Assembly (NCBI GenBank): GCA_003313425.1
Contig: NHZP01000048.1
Coordinates: 62,001-126,000 of the forward strand
Length of the DNA stretch: 64,000 nucleotides
From: Pseudopyrenochaeta lycopersici
Lineage: Eukaryota > Ascomycota > Dothideomycetes > Pleosporales > Pseudopyrenochaetaceae
Direction of reading: 5' to 3'
Part shown: in pieces, positions 33,262 to 44,308 of the stretch
Layout: each line of letters starts with the position of its first letter
Numbering within the stretch: the stretch's first letter is position 1
Program-made: the position numbers and the translations under genes
The notes under the pieces: model-generated
The model's input: only the letters and a program-made list of their open reading frames with translations
Database searches by the model: none
What the model was told of the DNA's origin: nothing

Positions 33262-36134
33262 ATGGCGACAGCAAGCACCCGCAGCCCCCGCATGCTTTGG
33301 TCACCGCCAGACAGGTCCAAGACGAATATGGACAGCTTCCGGCAGCAAGTCAACAAGAAGTACAAGGGACTCCAACTTGAGACATATCGTGATCTCCACG
33401 CGTGGTCGACTGATCCTACGACGGCCCAGGATTTTTGGAAAGAGCTATTTCTCTTTGAGAATATCAAGCCTGGCGTCATTCCAGCTCACGCTATGGACCT
33501 CGAGGTGAGTTTGAATCCAGTTGGAAACCCCACTATGAAGTGGTAGAGGAAGCAGAAGTATGATCATAGAAATAATCGTCATCAACACAAATGACAACAG
33601 CGAAGGATAGACATAGGATAATCTGAAGAAAAAGAAAATTGATTTGCTGACAATATCGGATTGCTTGGCCACAGGCAGGTAGCACAAGGCTCATGTACCC
33701 GCCTCCAAAGTTCTTCCCAGACGTTACCATGAACTTCGCCGAGCACATCCTGCAGGGCCGACCAGATGATCAGCTTGCCATCATCGCCTGCGGCGAGGGT
33801 GGGGTTGATCAGCGCCAGATCACTTTCGGCCAGCTTCGCGCGCGTGTGGAAACAATCGCCGATGCGCTCATCTCTTTGGGCGTGTGTGCAGGCGACCGTG
33901 TTGCAGCCGTCATCTCCAATTGCGCCGAAGCGATCGAGATATGCCTAGCGACGCTGTCACTCGGTGCCATTTGGTCCACGTCCTCGCCTGACATGGGCGT
34001 CACCGGCATTATCGAGCGCATGGTCCAGATCAAACCCAAGCTTGTCTTCTATGAAAGCTCCACCCTGTACAATGGAAAAGTATATGATGCGACAGAAAAA
34101 TATGTCAAGTGCTTCGAAACGTTCTCTTCGTTTCCTGAATTCAAGCAGGGTATTGTCATTGAGCGGACTGTGCCTGTGAATACCAGTCACGGCGGGAAAG
34201 TTCAGACATTCGATTCCTTCTTGAAGCTAGCCTGTGGACGACACCTTCAGTTCGCACAACTGCCGTTCAGCCACGCGGGCTTCATCGTGTACTCCTCTGG
34301 AACGGTAAGGAATTGGTTTACTACCGAAGTTCTTATCGTTTGCCCCTTCGCAACGAAGAATCGTAGCTGACTCGAGATCGATAGACTGGCGCACCAAAGT
34401 GTATTGTTCATAGTGCTTGCGTAGGACCTCCCATAAGCCAGTCTGAGAATGTACTTACGTATTCATCAGGGTCTTTTGATGCAAGTTAAGAAGGATTACA
34501 TGCTTCACCTTGACGTCCGGCCAGGAGACACCATCTACCAATACACCACAGTATGCTTATTTGCCCCCGAAAAGCTTCCTTATGATAATTTGGTAAACTA
34601 ATCAGGATTTCACCACAGACAGGCTGGATCATGTGGGCGATGGTCCTCTGTGGCTTGTCGTACGGGGGGAGTATACTTATGTACGACGGTTCTCCATTTC
34701 TACCGGACCCAATGGTTACATTGCGTCTAGCGGCAAAATATAGGTAAACCTACTTCCTTTTGAAATCTACATGTAGGAGATGGTAGGAACTAATCTTGAG
34801 GACCTTTCTAGAGTTTCGCTGTTCGGTACGTCTGCACGATTTTTGACTGATTTGAAGCGAATGAATATTAAACCACGTATGTTTTTCATGTTTTCTCTGC
34901 AACTTCTCACACCCTTAATGAGTTCATCTCGTGCTAACAATTCATTGATTATAGGTGATCTCGTCGATCTCAGCTCATTACGCACCGTATCCTCCACAGG
35001 ATCCGTTCTCAATACTGATGTGTGCGAGTGGTTCTACGACCACGCTTTTCCTAAACACGCCCATCTTGCCTCGGCAAGTGGAGGCACAGATCTAGCATGC
35101 GCCTGTGAGTCCGCGATCCGGTTGCCAATAGAATGAGAGAGGGAAGAAATGCCTGAACTCTTATAAGGCCAGTTCCAAAATAAGAAATCGCTGGTTACTA
35201 ACTTCTGGGCGCGCACAACAGTGGTTGGGGGCGATCCAACGTCACCGCTCTATGCCGGCGATATCCAGGCACCTGCCCTAGGCATGGCCGTCGACATTTT
35301 CGATACAATGAGCTCTTCGTCAGTTTCGGTCCAGGCATCCGGCCAGCCCGGTGAACTGGTATGCTGGCTGCCCTTCCCTAGCCAGCCCGTCAAGTTCTGG
35401 GGCGTCAAGGGCGATGAACGATACCAATCTGCGTACTTCAAAAAATACGGCCCAAATGTGTGGCATCAGGGCGATTTCGTATCCATGTCACCCGCTACAA
35501 AGGGATATACAATGTTGGGCAGGTCGTAAGTCATTATACTTTTCCGAAACACCCGCCAATAGCTGGTCGACTTGATGAAAAGGGGCTGGATGTGCAATTT
35601 GTGGCAATTATGAGCCAAGCTGTTTCCCACCTCCCTGCTGCTGTGCGTAAAGAAACATGCTCTGTTTTGGCACTGATTCCTCCCTCTAGCGACGGTGTCT
35701 TAAACCCAGGCGGTGTGCGATTCGGTTCCGCCGAGATCTACAACGTAACAGCTTTGATCCCTCAATTCGAAGAAACCATTTGCGTCGGGCAGCGCCGCAA
35801 GAATGATGCGGACGAGGTAGTACTCTTATTCGTCAAGATGAAGGATGGCGCGCAGCCGCGACACCTCACCCCCAACCTCATCGCGAGCACAAAAACTGCT
35901 ATTCGCTCCGCCCTGAGCGCCCGCCATGTCCCCAAGCATATCTTCGAGGTCCCTGAGATTCCATATACAATCAATGGGAAAAAGATCGAGCTGGCAGTGA
36001 AGCAAATCGTGTCGGGTATAGATATCAAGCCGTCCGCGGCTGTCATGAACCCGGAGAGCCTGAAATATTACGAGAGATTCTACGATGTCGAGGAAGCGGC
36101 GCGTGCGCAGGAGGCGTCTTCAAGCAAGCTCTGA
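33262..36134 (+). CDS. Acetoacetyl-CoA synthetase (acetoacetate-CoA ligase)
   Basis: Nine exons (33262-33504, 33675-34304, 34385-34420, 34470-34550, 34619-34743, 34812-34876, 34955-35104, 35222-35525, 35690-36134) give 692 aa, the family's normal length. It is an adenylate-forming enzyme: YSSGTTGAPKCIVHS P-loop (split by intron 2), YQYTTTGWIMW, YDGSPF, FGTSARF, QGDFV, GRSDGVLNPGGVRFGSAEIYN and C-terminal NGKKIELAVK, with the catalytic Lys. It activates acetoacetate with ATP and CoA in the cytosol. Intron 5 must end at CTAG (34811) to keep phase. Intron 8 is 164 nt and stays open in the frame of exon 9, so retention is possible. It sits between the SnoaL-like gene and the regulator. Confidence 0.95.
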
Positions 36135-36411
36135 AATTGGAAGGCTTGGACGGAGAAGACAGAAGAAACAAATAAAAGAGACTTGGATAGTTTTCATATA
36201 TTAAAGACCCATTGCGCCCAAAAATCGTCTGCTTTCTTACTCTCATTTGTTGCAACAAGCTGTACACGGGAGGGGAGTCGTTTGTGGTTTGCTCGTTCAG
36301 AATAAAATGCTGTATCCCAGCTCATACTGGCGCACCACTCTTAGATAAAGAATCGCTTTTCGAACTGTAGGAGGGGATAAAGGTGTTACATACATAACGT
36401 TAGAGTCATAA

Positions 36412-39400
36412 TCAGAACCATGAATCGACTTGAGGGAGACGAGGAAGAAAAGCGGGCCACTGGCCGGAGGTGAGCTGATCTGCCGGGAAATCGTAAATCT
36501 GTAAAAGAAACCCAATCAGTGATTATCAATATTTTGGCTGTGGAGAAAACGCGTTGAAGGGCATTTGCGGCTGGGAATCAGTATGGGCATACTACCTACC
36601 TCATAGGGCAATTCTGCATCACTATATTGTTCATGCAAAAACGGGTTATCAGACTGCTCTCTTGGTGTCACCGTTGTCAAGTTTTTAGACACAGCTTCTC
36701 TGGCCCAGTGCGCCAAGCTGCGGATGCAGGGTATTGAGATGGCCGATTGCGTGGCGTATTCCAAATAGGCAAAATGGCCCGCAGCAATCTCGAGCAAACC
36801 AATGTCCCCCATTGCGCTTTCTCCTTCCGGTGCCCTCAAAACGGAGATGAAAATGTTGATCATGCCGATGAGAGGATAGTAGAATACAAACCTGCACATG
36901 AACACATTTTTAGCTACACGCCAGGTATAGATCAAGGAAACACTATAGCGAAGAGTGTCGGTTAGTATACGTACCAGACAGGGGCAATTGAGTCGATAGA
37001 AATAGATCGAATTGCCAGTATAATTGCCCTAGATGACTGTGCAAGGACCTTCGCACTGGCCGCAGCCTGCTCCTGAATGGCGATGTGTGACATGTTTTGT
37101 GAAGTCAGTAAATTCCAGGGGTATCCGAAGATAGAGTGAATGGCTGACATATTTGCATGGTAAGTGAAATGCAGATACATCAAGTGCTCGATCCTGAGTC
37201 CCTCCGGGGCTTGGCAAGACGGCGCATGAAAGGTGCCCTTGAAATGCTGAGGAAGCTCGTCGTACCAGTTCTTCAGACGTTCGTCCATATCTTTGACGAG
37301 CTTCATCTTTTGTAATGGGGTAAGCTGCTGCGCTTTGACGGTAGTGAATTTCTTCAGGATGTCCGATGAAATGGTGGCTTGGCGGATACTCTGCTTGAAA
37401 AACTCAACAATGTTTGGACTTACGCCCGGCACCCACGCGGGCAGGTCGCAACTGATATTGTCGTCGTCAATGATCTGCGCGGTGGGATTAGCTTCCATGA
37501 TGAGCAGTATGACATCTTATAAAGTAGGCCGAGGGATAGCCACTATTGCCCACTACAGGACCAAAACAATATACCCACACGCACGCAGGTAAATTTTGTG
37601 CGCATATACAGTCACGAACATAGAGGTTGAAGAATAAAAATTCCGACTTAACATACCGAAGGCCCTCCTACACGCATTGCTAAGTGCTTTTCAAAGCAGT
37701 ATATCGACCAGAAGAGCCAGCTGCGCTTCTGAATATCTTCCTGCGCCAGCCGCGACGGCGAGGGGCGTAGATGAAGCCCCTTTGCATGCGACAGGCGCAG
37801 AGCACAGCCAATCAGCATGTATTCTATTTTTGGGCTACCGCAACCTTCAGCATAGATGGCCTATGAAATTGAAAGAGCTTGTTAGCAGAACTGGGCAATC
37901 AAGCAGATGAGCACTGCTATGATGAAGATGGGAATGAAGCAAAGACAAGAACAGATATGATAGGTAGGGGTGAGAACGCTCAAGCAAGTGTAAAACGCAC
38001 CATCAAGAACAACGTCTGTATCGAAGTTAAACCTGGCCCACCACCATGCAGCAAATCTGACTCAACAGCTAATGCGTTCTTGAAATAGGACTTAGATTCC
38101 TCTTGAGCTTCGGTCCACGACCTGGTTTTGAAAGTGTGAATCTTGCATCCAATGGCGTAGACAACATTACGCGTCCCATACCACGCCGGATCATCATCCA
38201 TGCTGCTCCGAGTCTCGAAGTGGTTGCGCAATCGAGTCTCGAAGCTGGACCGGTCGACAAAGCAGAAGGTGGCTTCCAGGCTTTCGTCGAAGTATGCTGC
38301 GATACGTATCAGTTGTATTTGATGCTGCTTCCGCTTGCTCGAGAGAAGGGTGAGGTTGAAGGGGCAGGTAAAAGAGAAAAACATACCTCGGACGTACGTC
38401 CAAGCAGTTACTCGATCAGGGTCGGGCACTCGATCGGTGGCCAAGCGCTCGTTAAGTTGCAACTTGTTGCTTATTGTGGATAACATCAGTGGCGCACTGG
38501 TTCGAAAGCTGGAAGCATGAATTCTTGAGGCGATCCATCCCATACCAGGGTCAAGGCATATGGAGAGGAAGGAATTCGGGCCTTGGATCTGATTAGCATA
38601 CAATCAATATGTACGGCGATAACAGGGAAACTTGAGTACAAAGGAAGTGTGCTCACCATGTAGTTCGTTTGCAGGCTCATCAACGCCTGTACTTTCGTCA
38701 ACTGTTCCCGGTTTCGATCTTGTAACACTGGCAGGAGCAGCAGAAGTGGTAGTGCTGTAGGAACCGAAGAGGTCCCGACCCTGTGCAGGCGGAGTTAATA
38801 CATGGGCATCTGGACAATTCGAGTTTTCGCTCGGTGTTAGTAGGGAAGTAAAAGCATTTAAGTCGACATTAAAGCATGGCGTGCTAGTGGAGTGGAGAGG
38901 AGGGGGAGTGGGGGCCCGAGCACTCTGTAGGGAATGAAGATATTGTGAGTGGGCGGGGCTGCATGCGGAAGCAGCAGCAGAAGCCGAAGTAGTCACAACA
39001 GGAGCAGGAGTAGCGGCAGGAGCATTAGCATCAGCATTAGCAGCACCAGAGTTAGAATTGGAGCTAGCGAGCGGGTCCGTTGAGGCTTCGAGCGGCGGTA
39101 AGTCGGATATGCTCAAACCTGCTTCGCGCAGCAAGCGTTCGGCTTGCTTCAGGCGCTCCTCGAGAGGTTGGGGCCGCACCTTCTTCCTGGCTGGTCCACG
39201 GTGGCGTCTGCTGACACAGGTGTAATGACAGTCGGCAGCTGAGTTCTATTGGATCAGACAATGTTAGTGAATACTTGTGGGTGGTTTTCGAACGACGTAC
39301 GAAGCAGCTCTTGCATGGCTGTGACGCATCGCCTAGACGGGTAGAAATCGAGAGTCGTCAGCAAATACAGTCGTGAGCGACGACGTCACACAAGATGAGT

Positions 39401-39592
39401 CTACCGAGTCTGCTCACATTTGATCTTTTTCAGCCGACACCGGTCGCAGGCAACCATGGACTTGGCGGACCTCGTTGTATGAGTGTCTTGTGCATTGTGT
39501 CGGGCTGGCGTGGCCAGTGCCGCGCCATTGGGCGGAGCTGGAGATAATGACATGAGGTTGGGAGAGACAATGAGAAGGTCAGGGCGCGACAA
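36412..39592 (-). CDS. Zn2Cys6 transcription factor with fungal-specific TF domain
   Basis: Nine exons (39592-39418, 39332-39301, 39245-38657, 38581-38387, 38296-38001, 37860-37657, 37474-36975, 36891-36600, 36498-36412) give 789 aa. The binuclear zinc cluster is Cys49, 52, 59, 65, 68 and 75 (CDRCRLKKIKCDASQPCKSC plus one more); introns 1 and 2 fall inside it. A Leu-rich coiled-coil start (LEERLKQAERLLREAG) and an Ala/Thr/Ser-rich linker follow. The Fungal_trans (PF04082) region begins near SFLSICLDPG, with FVDRSSFETRL, IGCALRLSHAKGLHL and SWLFWSIYCFEKHLAMRVGGPS|IIDDDNISCDLP. It is central in the cluster and divergent from the VOC gene, so it is probably the pathway regulator (inference). Confidence 0.9.
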
Positions 39593-40115
39593 GAATCTTT
39601 CTCGCTTTCCACCCCAAGCACACCAAGAGCAGCCCCAAGTTGCCGTTGAAACTCAAGCAAACAGGTGGTTCAGCTGTGCGCACCGCTGACTTTCATTCCT
39701 CCACATTCATTGGGAAGCCGAGCTTCAGCGACTAAGGTGATTGACCAAGGCTAAAGCGCACAGAAACCCCGCATTTTCCAAGACCAGACTGTGTGAATCT
39801 TTCGCTAAGGTCTCACTTCTTTACTAATTATCCGTGCGAAGTTGGAATAAGCCTGGGAAAGGTGGGGAAGGCAAGGGATGGAGGCAAGGTTTGTCGCGTT
39901 CGTGGTGCAAGATGCCGGGCACTCGGAGGCATTTTTTTGGTTCCGGGAGCTCCGGGTGCGGCATTCCCTGGCCGCTCAGATCAAAAGCTCGGAAGACTAG
40001 AAGTGCACCGAGTGCCCGTCCGAAGACCACCTTGTACAATATTCGGGGCGCCTGCAGTGAGCAAAGATGAAAGCAAAGTATTATAGCCTCGTGCGCTCGA
40101 TGTCGAGATATCTCA
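39593..40115. promoter_or_regulatory. Divergent promoter region of the regulator and the VOC dioxygenase-like gene
   Basis: 523 bp between two head-to-head start codons. CCG and CGG triplets are frequent from 39930 to 40050. I could not define one clear repeated operator by eye. Confidence 0.35.
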
Positions 40116-40742
40116 ATGCCAAAGTCTAAGCAATTCAATACACCCACAGTCGTAGCTCGTTCATCCGCCATGACGACTAGCCAACACGTAAAGGTCAAGA
40201 GCCCCTCCATGTTCGCTCATGTTGTACTGCGCACAGGCAATTTCAAGTCTATGGTCGAGTACTACAAGGATTTCCTCGGTGCGCACGCCAGCTTCGAGAA
40301 TGACATCTTGTCCTTTCTGCGGTACGACGACGAGCACCATCGCGTCGCCATCATAGGCGTACCCGGCACACAGCCTAAGCAACCCAACACAGCTGGCTTG
40401 GAGCACATTGCCTTCACCTTCGACAGTCTGGACGACCTGGCGCTAGCGTATACCCAGCGCAAGGCCTTGGGCATAACGCCCACCGTGTGCATCAACCATG
40501 GCCCCACCACCAGCATGTACTACACAGATCCGGATGGCAACCAGATCGAGACACAGGTCGACAACTTCGACACCGCAGACGACGCAAGCAAGTTCATGGC
40601 GTCCAAGGAATTTGCCGAGAACCCCATCGGCACCGACTTTGATCCTGAGGAGCTCATCAAGCGACTCCAGAGTGGCGAAACCCACGACAGCATCAAAAAG
40701 AGAATCGAAATTGGGCCGCGTGGTTTCCCTATCCCTGTGTAA
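40116..40742 (+). CDS. VOC-superfamily protein, extradiol-dioxygenase-like
   Basis: A single exon of 208 aa; ATG at 40170 is an alternative start, since homology begins at about residue 32. Two beta-alpha-beta modules typical of the vicinal-oxygen-chelate fold are visible. Candidate metal ligands are His35 (AHVVLRTGNF), His97 (LEHIAFTFD) and Glu145 (DPDGNQIETQVD). This 2-His-1-Glu set is that of type I extradiol ring-cleavage dioxygenases such as 2,3-dihydroxybiphenyl 1,2-dioxygenase. Lactoylglutathione lyase-like roles are possible. Its neighbours (phenol hydroxylase, FAH-family hydrolase) favour cleavage of a dihydroxylated ring. No damage is seen. Confidence 0.9.
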   Translation: MPKSKQFNTPTVVARSSAMTTSQHVKVKSPSMFAHVVLRTGNFKSMVEYYKDFLGAHASFENDILSFLRYDDEHHRVAIIGVPGTQPKQPNTAGLEHIAFTFDSLDDLALAYTQRKALGITPTVCINHGPTTSMYYTDPDGNQIETQVDNFDTADDASKFMASKEFAENPIGTDFDPEELIKRLQSGETHDSIKKRIEIGPRGFPIPV

Positions 40743-40758
40743 GTGTTCTTGCACGCAG

Positions 40759-40790
40759 CACACACACACATATATATATATATATATACA
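40759..40790 (+). repeat. Compound microsatellite (CA)n(TA)n
   Basis: About six CA units run into nine TA units, 17 bp after the stop codon of the VOC gene, within its probable 3' untranslated region. Confidence 0.95.
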
Positions 40791-41101
40791 GAGGCCCGTG
40801 CTATTGTATTGTTTAATTCTACTCTTGTTGTTGCTGGCATATAGTGGGCGCCCAAATAGTTGTAGGTGACCTAGTATGAAGTATTGTGTACCAGACTGTG
40901 TGTGCAAATAGTGACGCTAGATAAGTAAAGTTTATTCAATGAATAAACAAATAATGCCTTGCTGCCAAAGAACACCCAGAGAAAGCAATTCCACTGGATC
41001 TCCACAAGCTAAGATGTGGGAAACAACTAGAGAAAGGCATCTACAACAAATATCTTTGTATATATTTATCCATCACCTTGTTAAATGTATTCATAAGTGC
41101 C

Positions 41102-42220
41102 TCAACTGGTTTCAAAGACCATTCTGTTCGCCATCTTACCAATCTTCTCAATCTCAATCTCTACCACATCGCCATCTTGGAGCCACTGGGGTGGTTTCAT
41201 AAATGCCGCAACTCCCCCCGGCGTGCCAGTCATGATTACGGTACCCTTTCGCAATGTCGCCCCCCGACTGAGATGTATAATGGTGTCAGGTACATCAAAG
41301 ATGAGGTCGTTAGTCATAGCATCCTGTCGGACCTCTCCGTTGACAATAGAACGGATGCGCAGACCCTTGTTCTCGTCCACCAACGACGGATGCAACAGCG
41401 TCGGACCTAGGGGCCCAAACTTGTCAAATGACTTTGCAGGGCCATGCTGCTGTCCCGACCTTTCTGGCATCTGCCAGTAGCGCGAAGAGACGTCATTGCC
41501 GGCCGTGTAGCCTAAGACACACGACTGAGCTTCGGCTCTTGTCTTCACAGTCTTGCAATCCTTCCCAATGATTACGCACAATTCGGCCTTGATAATTAGA
41601 ATTGTAAGTAAATGGCAATTTTTACGTGAATAACTTTAAACCCAAAAGGAGCGGCGAAATGTACCTCGTAGTCCATAAGCAGGCATTGCTTGTTAATCGG
41701 GATGTCTTCAAAAGGTCCAGCCAGTGCATCTTCTCAGGAGGTCAGCATACAGCCAAGACCGCCAGCGATCGCCAATGGTGTACTGATAGACTAGGAAGAA
41801 CAAACCTGGCGGCTTTGTAAAGATCACAGGATACTCCGAAGTAGGAAGCTGCTACGTATCAGCTACTCTGCTTCCTCAATAAGCATGTGTCGTCGAGACA
41901 TACGTTGGCCTCAGCAACATGAGTCTTGTAGTTTATTCCCAGACACTCATAGATCGGAGTGCTTGGAATTGGACAGAGAACCTGGAATCATTTTGAGCAT
42001 ACGTTACCGGTGTATTCAATCGTCTGTGCCATACCTTGTGGATCGTTTTTGTGAGGTCAGTCAACGTAAAAGAATCGTCATATGGTAGTCCTCCTTGGTA
42101 TACTGGAACCTCCAATCCTTGAAGGCCGCTCTGCCAGTCGAGGTCACCACCGAGCTCTCCATAGAACTCGTTCCCATCGACATCCTCAAAACGGACAAGA
42201 CGAGAGAAGCTCAGAGTCAT
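41102..42220 (-). CDS. Fumarylacetoacetate hydrolase-family protein
   Basis: Five exons (42220-42035, 41981-41904, 41848-41806, 41729-41665, 41587-41102) give 285 aa. The family layout is complete: N-terminal RFEDVDG, IYECLGINYKTHVAEAN, the metal-binding and catalytic segment (FTKPPDALAGPFEDIP ... MDYEAELCVIIGKDCK), GYTAGNDVSSRYWQ, and C-terminal LRKGTVIMTGTPGGVAAF. Glu in DYEAEL and the later Asp in GNDVS are expected metal ligands. Members hydrolyse or decarboxylate acylpyruvates such as fumarylpyruvate or fumarylacetoacetate. Beside a dioxygenase-like gene it would act after ring opening. The short exons 3 and 4 were placed by phase and by conserved sequence. Confidence 0.93.
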
Positions 42221-42750
42221 AATTTCAACTGCTTGTTCGGAAAGTCTTGATAAAAGAAAATGAGAAAGGAAGCTACAAGTTCTGGCCTGCGATAACTAGC
42301 TAGTGTCTGGCGGATGTATTATTGTTTTTGTCTGAGATCAGTCGATTTGGCAGATATGTGGAGGTATCAAGAGCCATATGGGCTTTCCAGTGGCCACGTT
42401 TTGTAAAGATGTGACAGAACACGCAGGCACGCGACCTGTGTTGCGCGCCGTCGGCGCCTTACGTCGGAACTATTCTAGTGTGCTCGGAACCAATTCTAGG
42501 CCAAATGGCTTCGAGTGCTCCGGCTTCATCTGAATGCAACTTCAGCCGAGAAATGAAAATTACAAAAAAATTCATTTATCGCAATCGGGTTTGCTACTCA
42601 GTCAGGCGTTTGGTCACAACAGTAGCCGTCAATAAGTGTCATGTTGTTTCGCACGGACTTTCATTGCTCTATACCCCCTCGACCGTAATCGGTCTGACAC
42701 TTGGCCGACCGTGTCTATGAAGAATTATATAGTATTACAGACAATCCATC
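42221..42750. other. Intergenic region between FAH-family and nitroreductase genes
   Basis: 530 bp upstream of the FAH-family gene and downstream of the nitroreductase gene. It should contain the FAH-family promoter; nothing else is apparent. Confidence 0.4.
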
Positions 42751-43455
42751 CTAGATCACGCGGAGTGTTTCGTTGAAAGGGAGCTTGTCCGGCACTGACG
42801 GCCGTGGGGTGGTCTCTGCGCCAATATTCAACCCAGCTCTCCACTCCCACGTTTCTGGAATGTCGAAAGCTTCCCTAACTTTCTTCGTCACTAAATCAAA
42901 TACGTTCATATGTTGCAGATTAGCACCAAGGCCCTCCAACTCAAGCGCTGTCCACACCTGGATTTGGAGCATGCCGTTCGAATGCTCGCCGAATTGGGGG
43001 AATACATGCGCTGCCACCTTATGCATCTCTTGTGACCGTTTTATGGTTTCTTGGTCCTCCCAGAAGGTGATCTATAAATAATTTCAGCGTCAGTAAAGAG
43101 GGGAAGGGGCGTTCGAACTACTTACGCTACCATATGCAGCTTGGAACATGTCAAACTTTTGGCTCATAACCGCATGGACCTGCTCGCTGACCTCCAGAAG
43201 AATTGGTAGTGCATTATCCTTGATGATTTGCCACAACTGCTTGTGTTTCTCCCCAAGAAGGATGGCCACGCGCATGGGTTGTGTATTATACGAGCTTGGA
43301 GAGACAGCCAATACTGACTTCACAATCTCTTCGATGCGAGCATCGGAAACCGAAATATTGTCGCTGAGCGGATACACAGTCCGACGATAGCTGATGGCCC
43401 TAATATACTCGTCGGTGGATGGCTTGGCGATTTTCGGGGGCGTTGTGGTAGCCAT
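42751..43455 (-). CDS. Nitroreductase-family FMN oxidoreductase
   Basis: Exons 43455-43126 and 43071-42751 (54-nt intron, GTAAGT...TATAG) encode 216 aa. ATG at 43455 gives the usual start; the frame is open further upstream but that part is not family-like. Motifs are RRTVYPL (FMN phosphate), SSYNTQPMRVAILLGEKHKQLW, FQAAYGSITFWEDQ across the intron, and a C-terminal LEGLGANLQHMN segment. It resembles the small fungal Frm2/Hbn1-like nitroreductases, cytosolic and linked to redox or lipid signalling. It may be the last cluster gene or an independent neighbour. Confidence 0.9.
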
Positions 43456-43900
43456 TGGGAGATTTGATATGTTAAGGTTTATCCTTTTTGCGTGCCAGCA
43501 GAGGTAATTTAAGGAAGGTCTAGAGACGAAGTTTTTGGTCGATGAGAAAGAGAATAAGCAAACACATTGGAGCCAATTGGAACTCATACGGGAACGGATG
43601 TTACCAGATTCCGCAATTATTAATCCTATCTCCACAGCTCTTTCCAGCAGTGCACCATTTTCGAGCCTTGCCGGAATTCTCCGATCCGGTTCCGTTTCGG
43701 AGGCAAATACGGACAAAAGTGAATTACCTTCTCTAGGCGCGCTGTCCGCACGAACACGGAAAATCTTGGTAAATTGATAGAAACCCGGAAACATGGTGAT
43801 ATCAGCGCAAGCAGCTGGTATCATAGGCTCTACTTTATGTTTTAACCACACATTTGGGATTTTATACGCTTGCTTTCTGAATACCAACCTGAGCAAACGG
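43456..43900. other. Upstream region of the nitroreductase gene
   Basis: The minus-strand reading frame runs open from the gene start back to 43968, but its product here (Cys/Arg/Ile-rich, no family features) looks accidental. I treat it as promoter and intergenic DNA. Confidence 0.45.
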
Positions 43901-43904
43901 ACGA

Positions 43905-44240
43905 TCATCTGAAAACTAGGCTCAATGCAGTTATTCTTTCGAGAGATGCAATCATATCCTGAAGGCACTCAGCAAACTTGGCGCTGTCCAAGACGCGATG
44001 GTCGGCACTACAATTGAATGCCAGATTTTCTCGTATTCCCACCCGATCATTGCCACTTGTATCTTTCTGTACAGAAGAAACACGCTTTGCGTCACCAATC
44101 CGCACAATTGAGGCCATTGGAGGCAGAATCGCTGGTCCATTCGTTGAACTCCCTATGCTGCAAATGCTACTGACAATTATAAAGCCTCCTGAAACTCCCT
44201 TGGATGTAGTTGATTCTCCATCACCAGGGCTCTCAGCCTA
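43905..44240 (-). pseudogene. 2-oxoacid dehydrogenase acyltransferase (E2) C-terminal relic
   Basis: The minus strand reads VSGGFIIVSSICSIGSSTNG, then a PPMASIVRIG segment, then NCSADHRVLDSAKFAECLQ. This is the order of the E2 catalytic domain (GGTFTISNLG..., NPPQ.AILAVG, DHRVxDGA..AxFL). The catalytic His and Asp of DHRVxDG are still visible, with Ser where Gly is usual. Lipoyl and subunit-binding domains are absent, and the fragment stops just beside the rhamnosidase gene. About 110 codons remain, so it is a displaced fragment rather than a gene. Confidence 0.7.
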
Positions 44241-44308
44241 CTAATCTCCACTCCTAACGAGTCAATAGAATGTTATCAACACGGCAAACTACAGGAACAA
44301 GGAGATAA

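Noticed and set aside
43456..43968. N-terminal extension of the nitroreductase frame to ATG 43968
   Set aside because: The extra 170 residues have no family similarity, and a normal-length enzyme starts at 43455.
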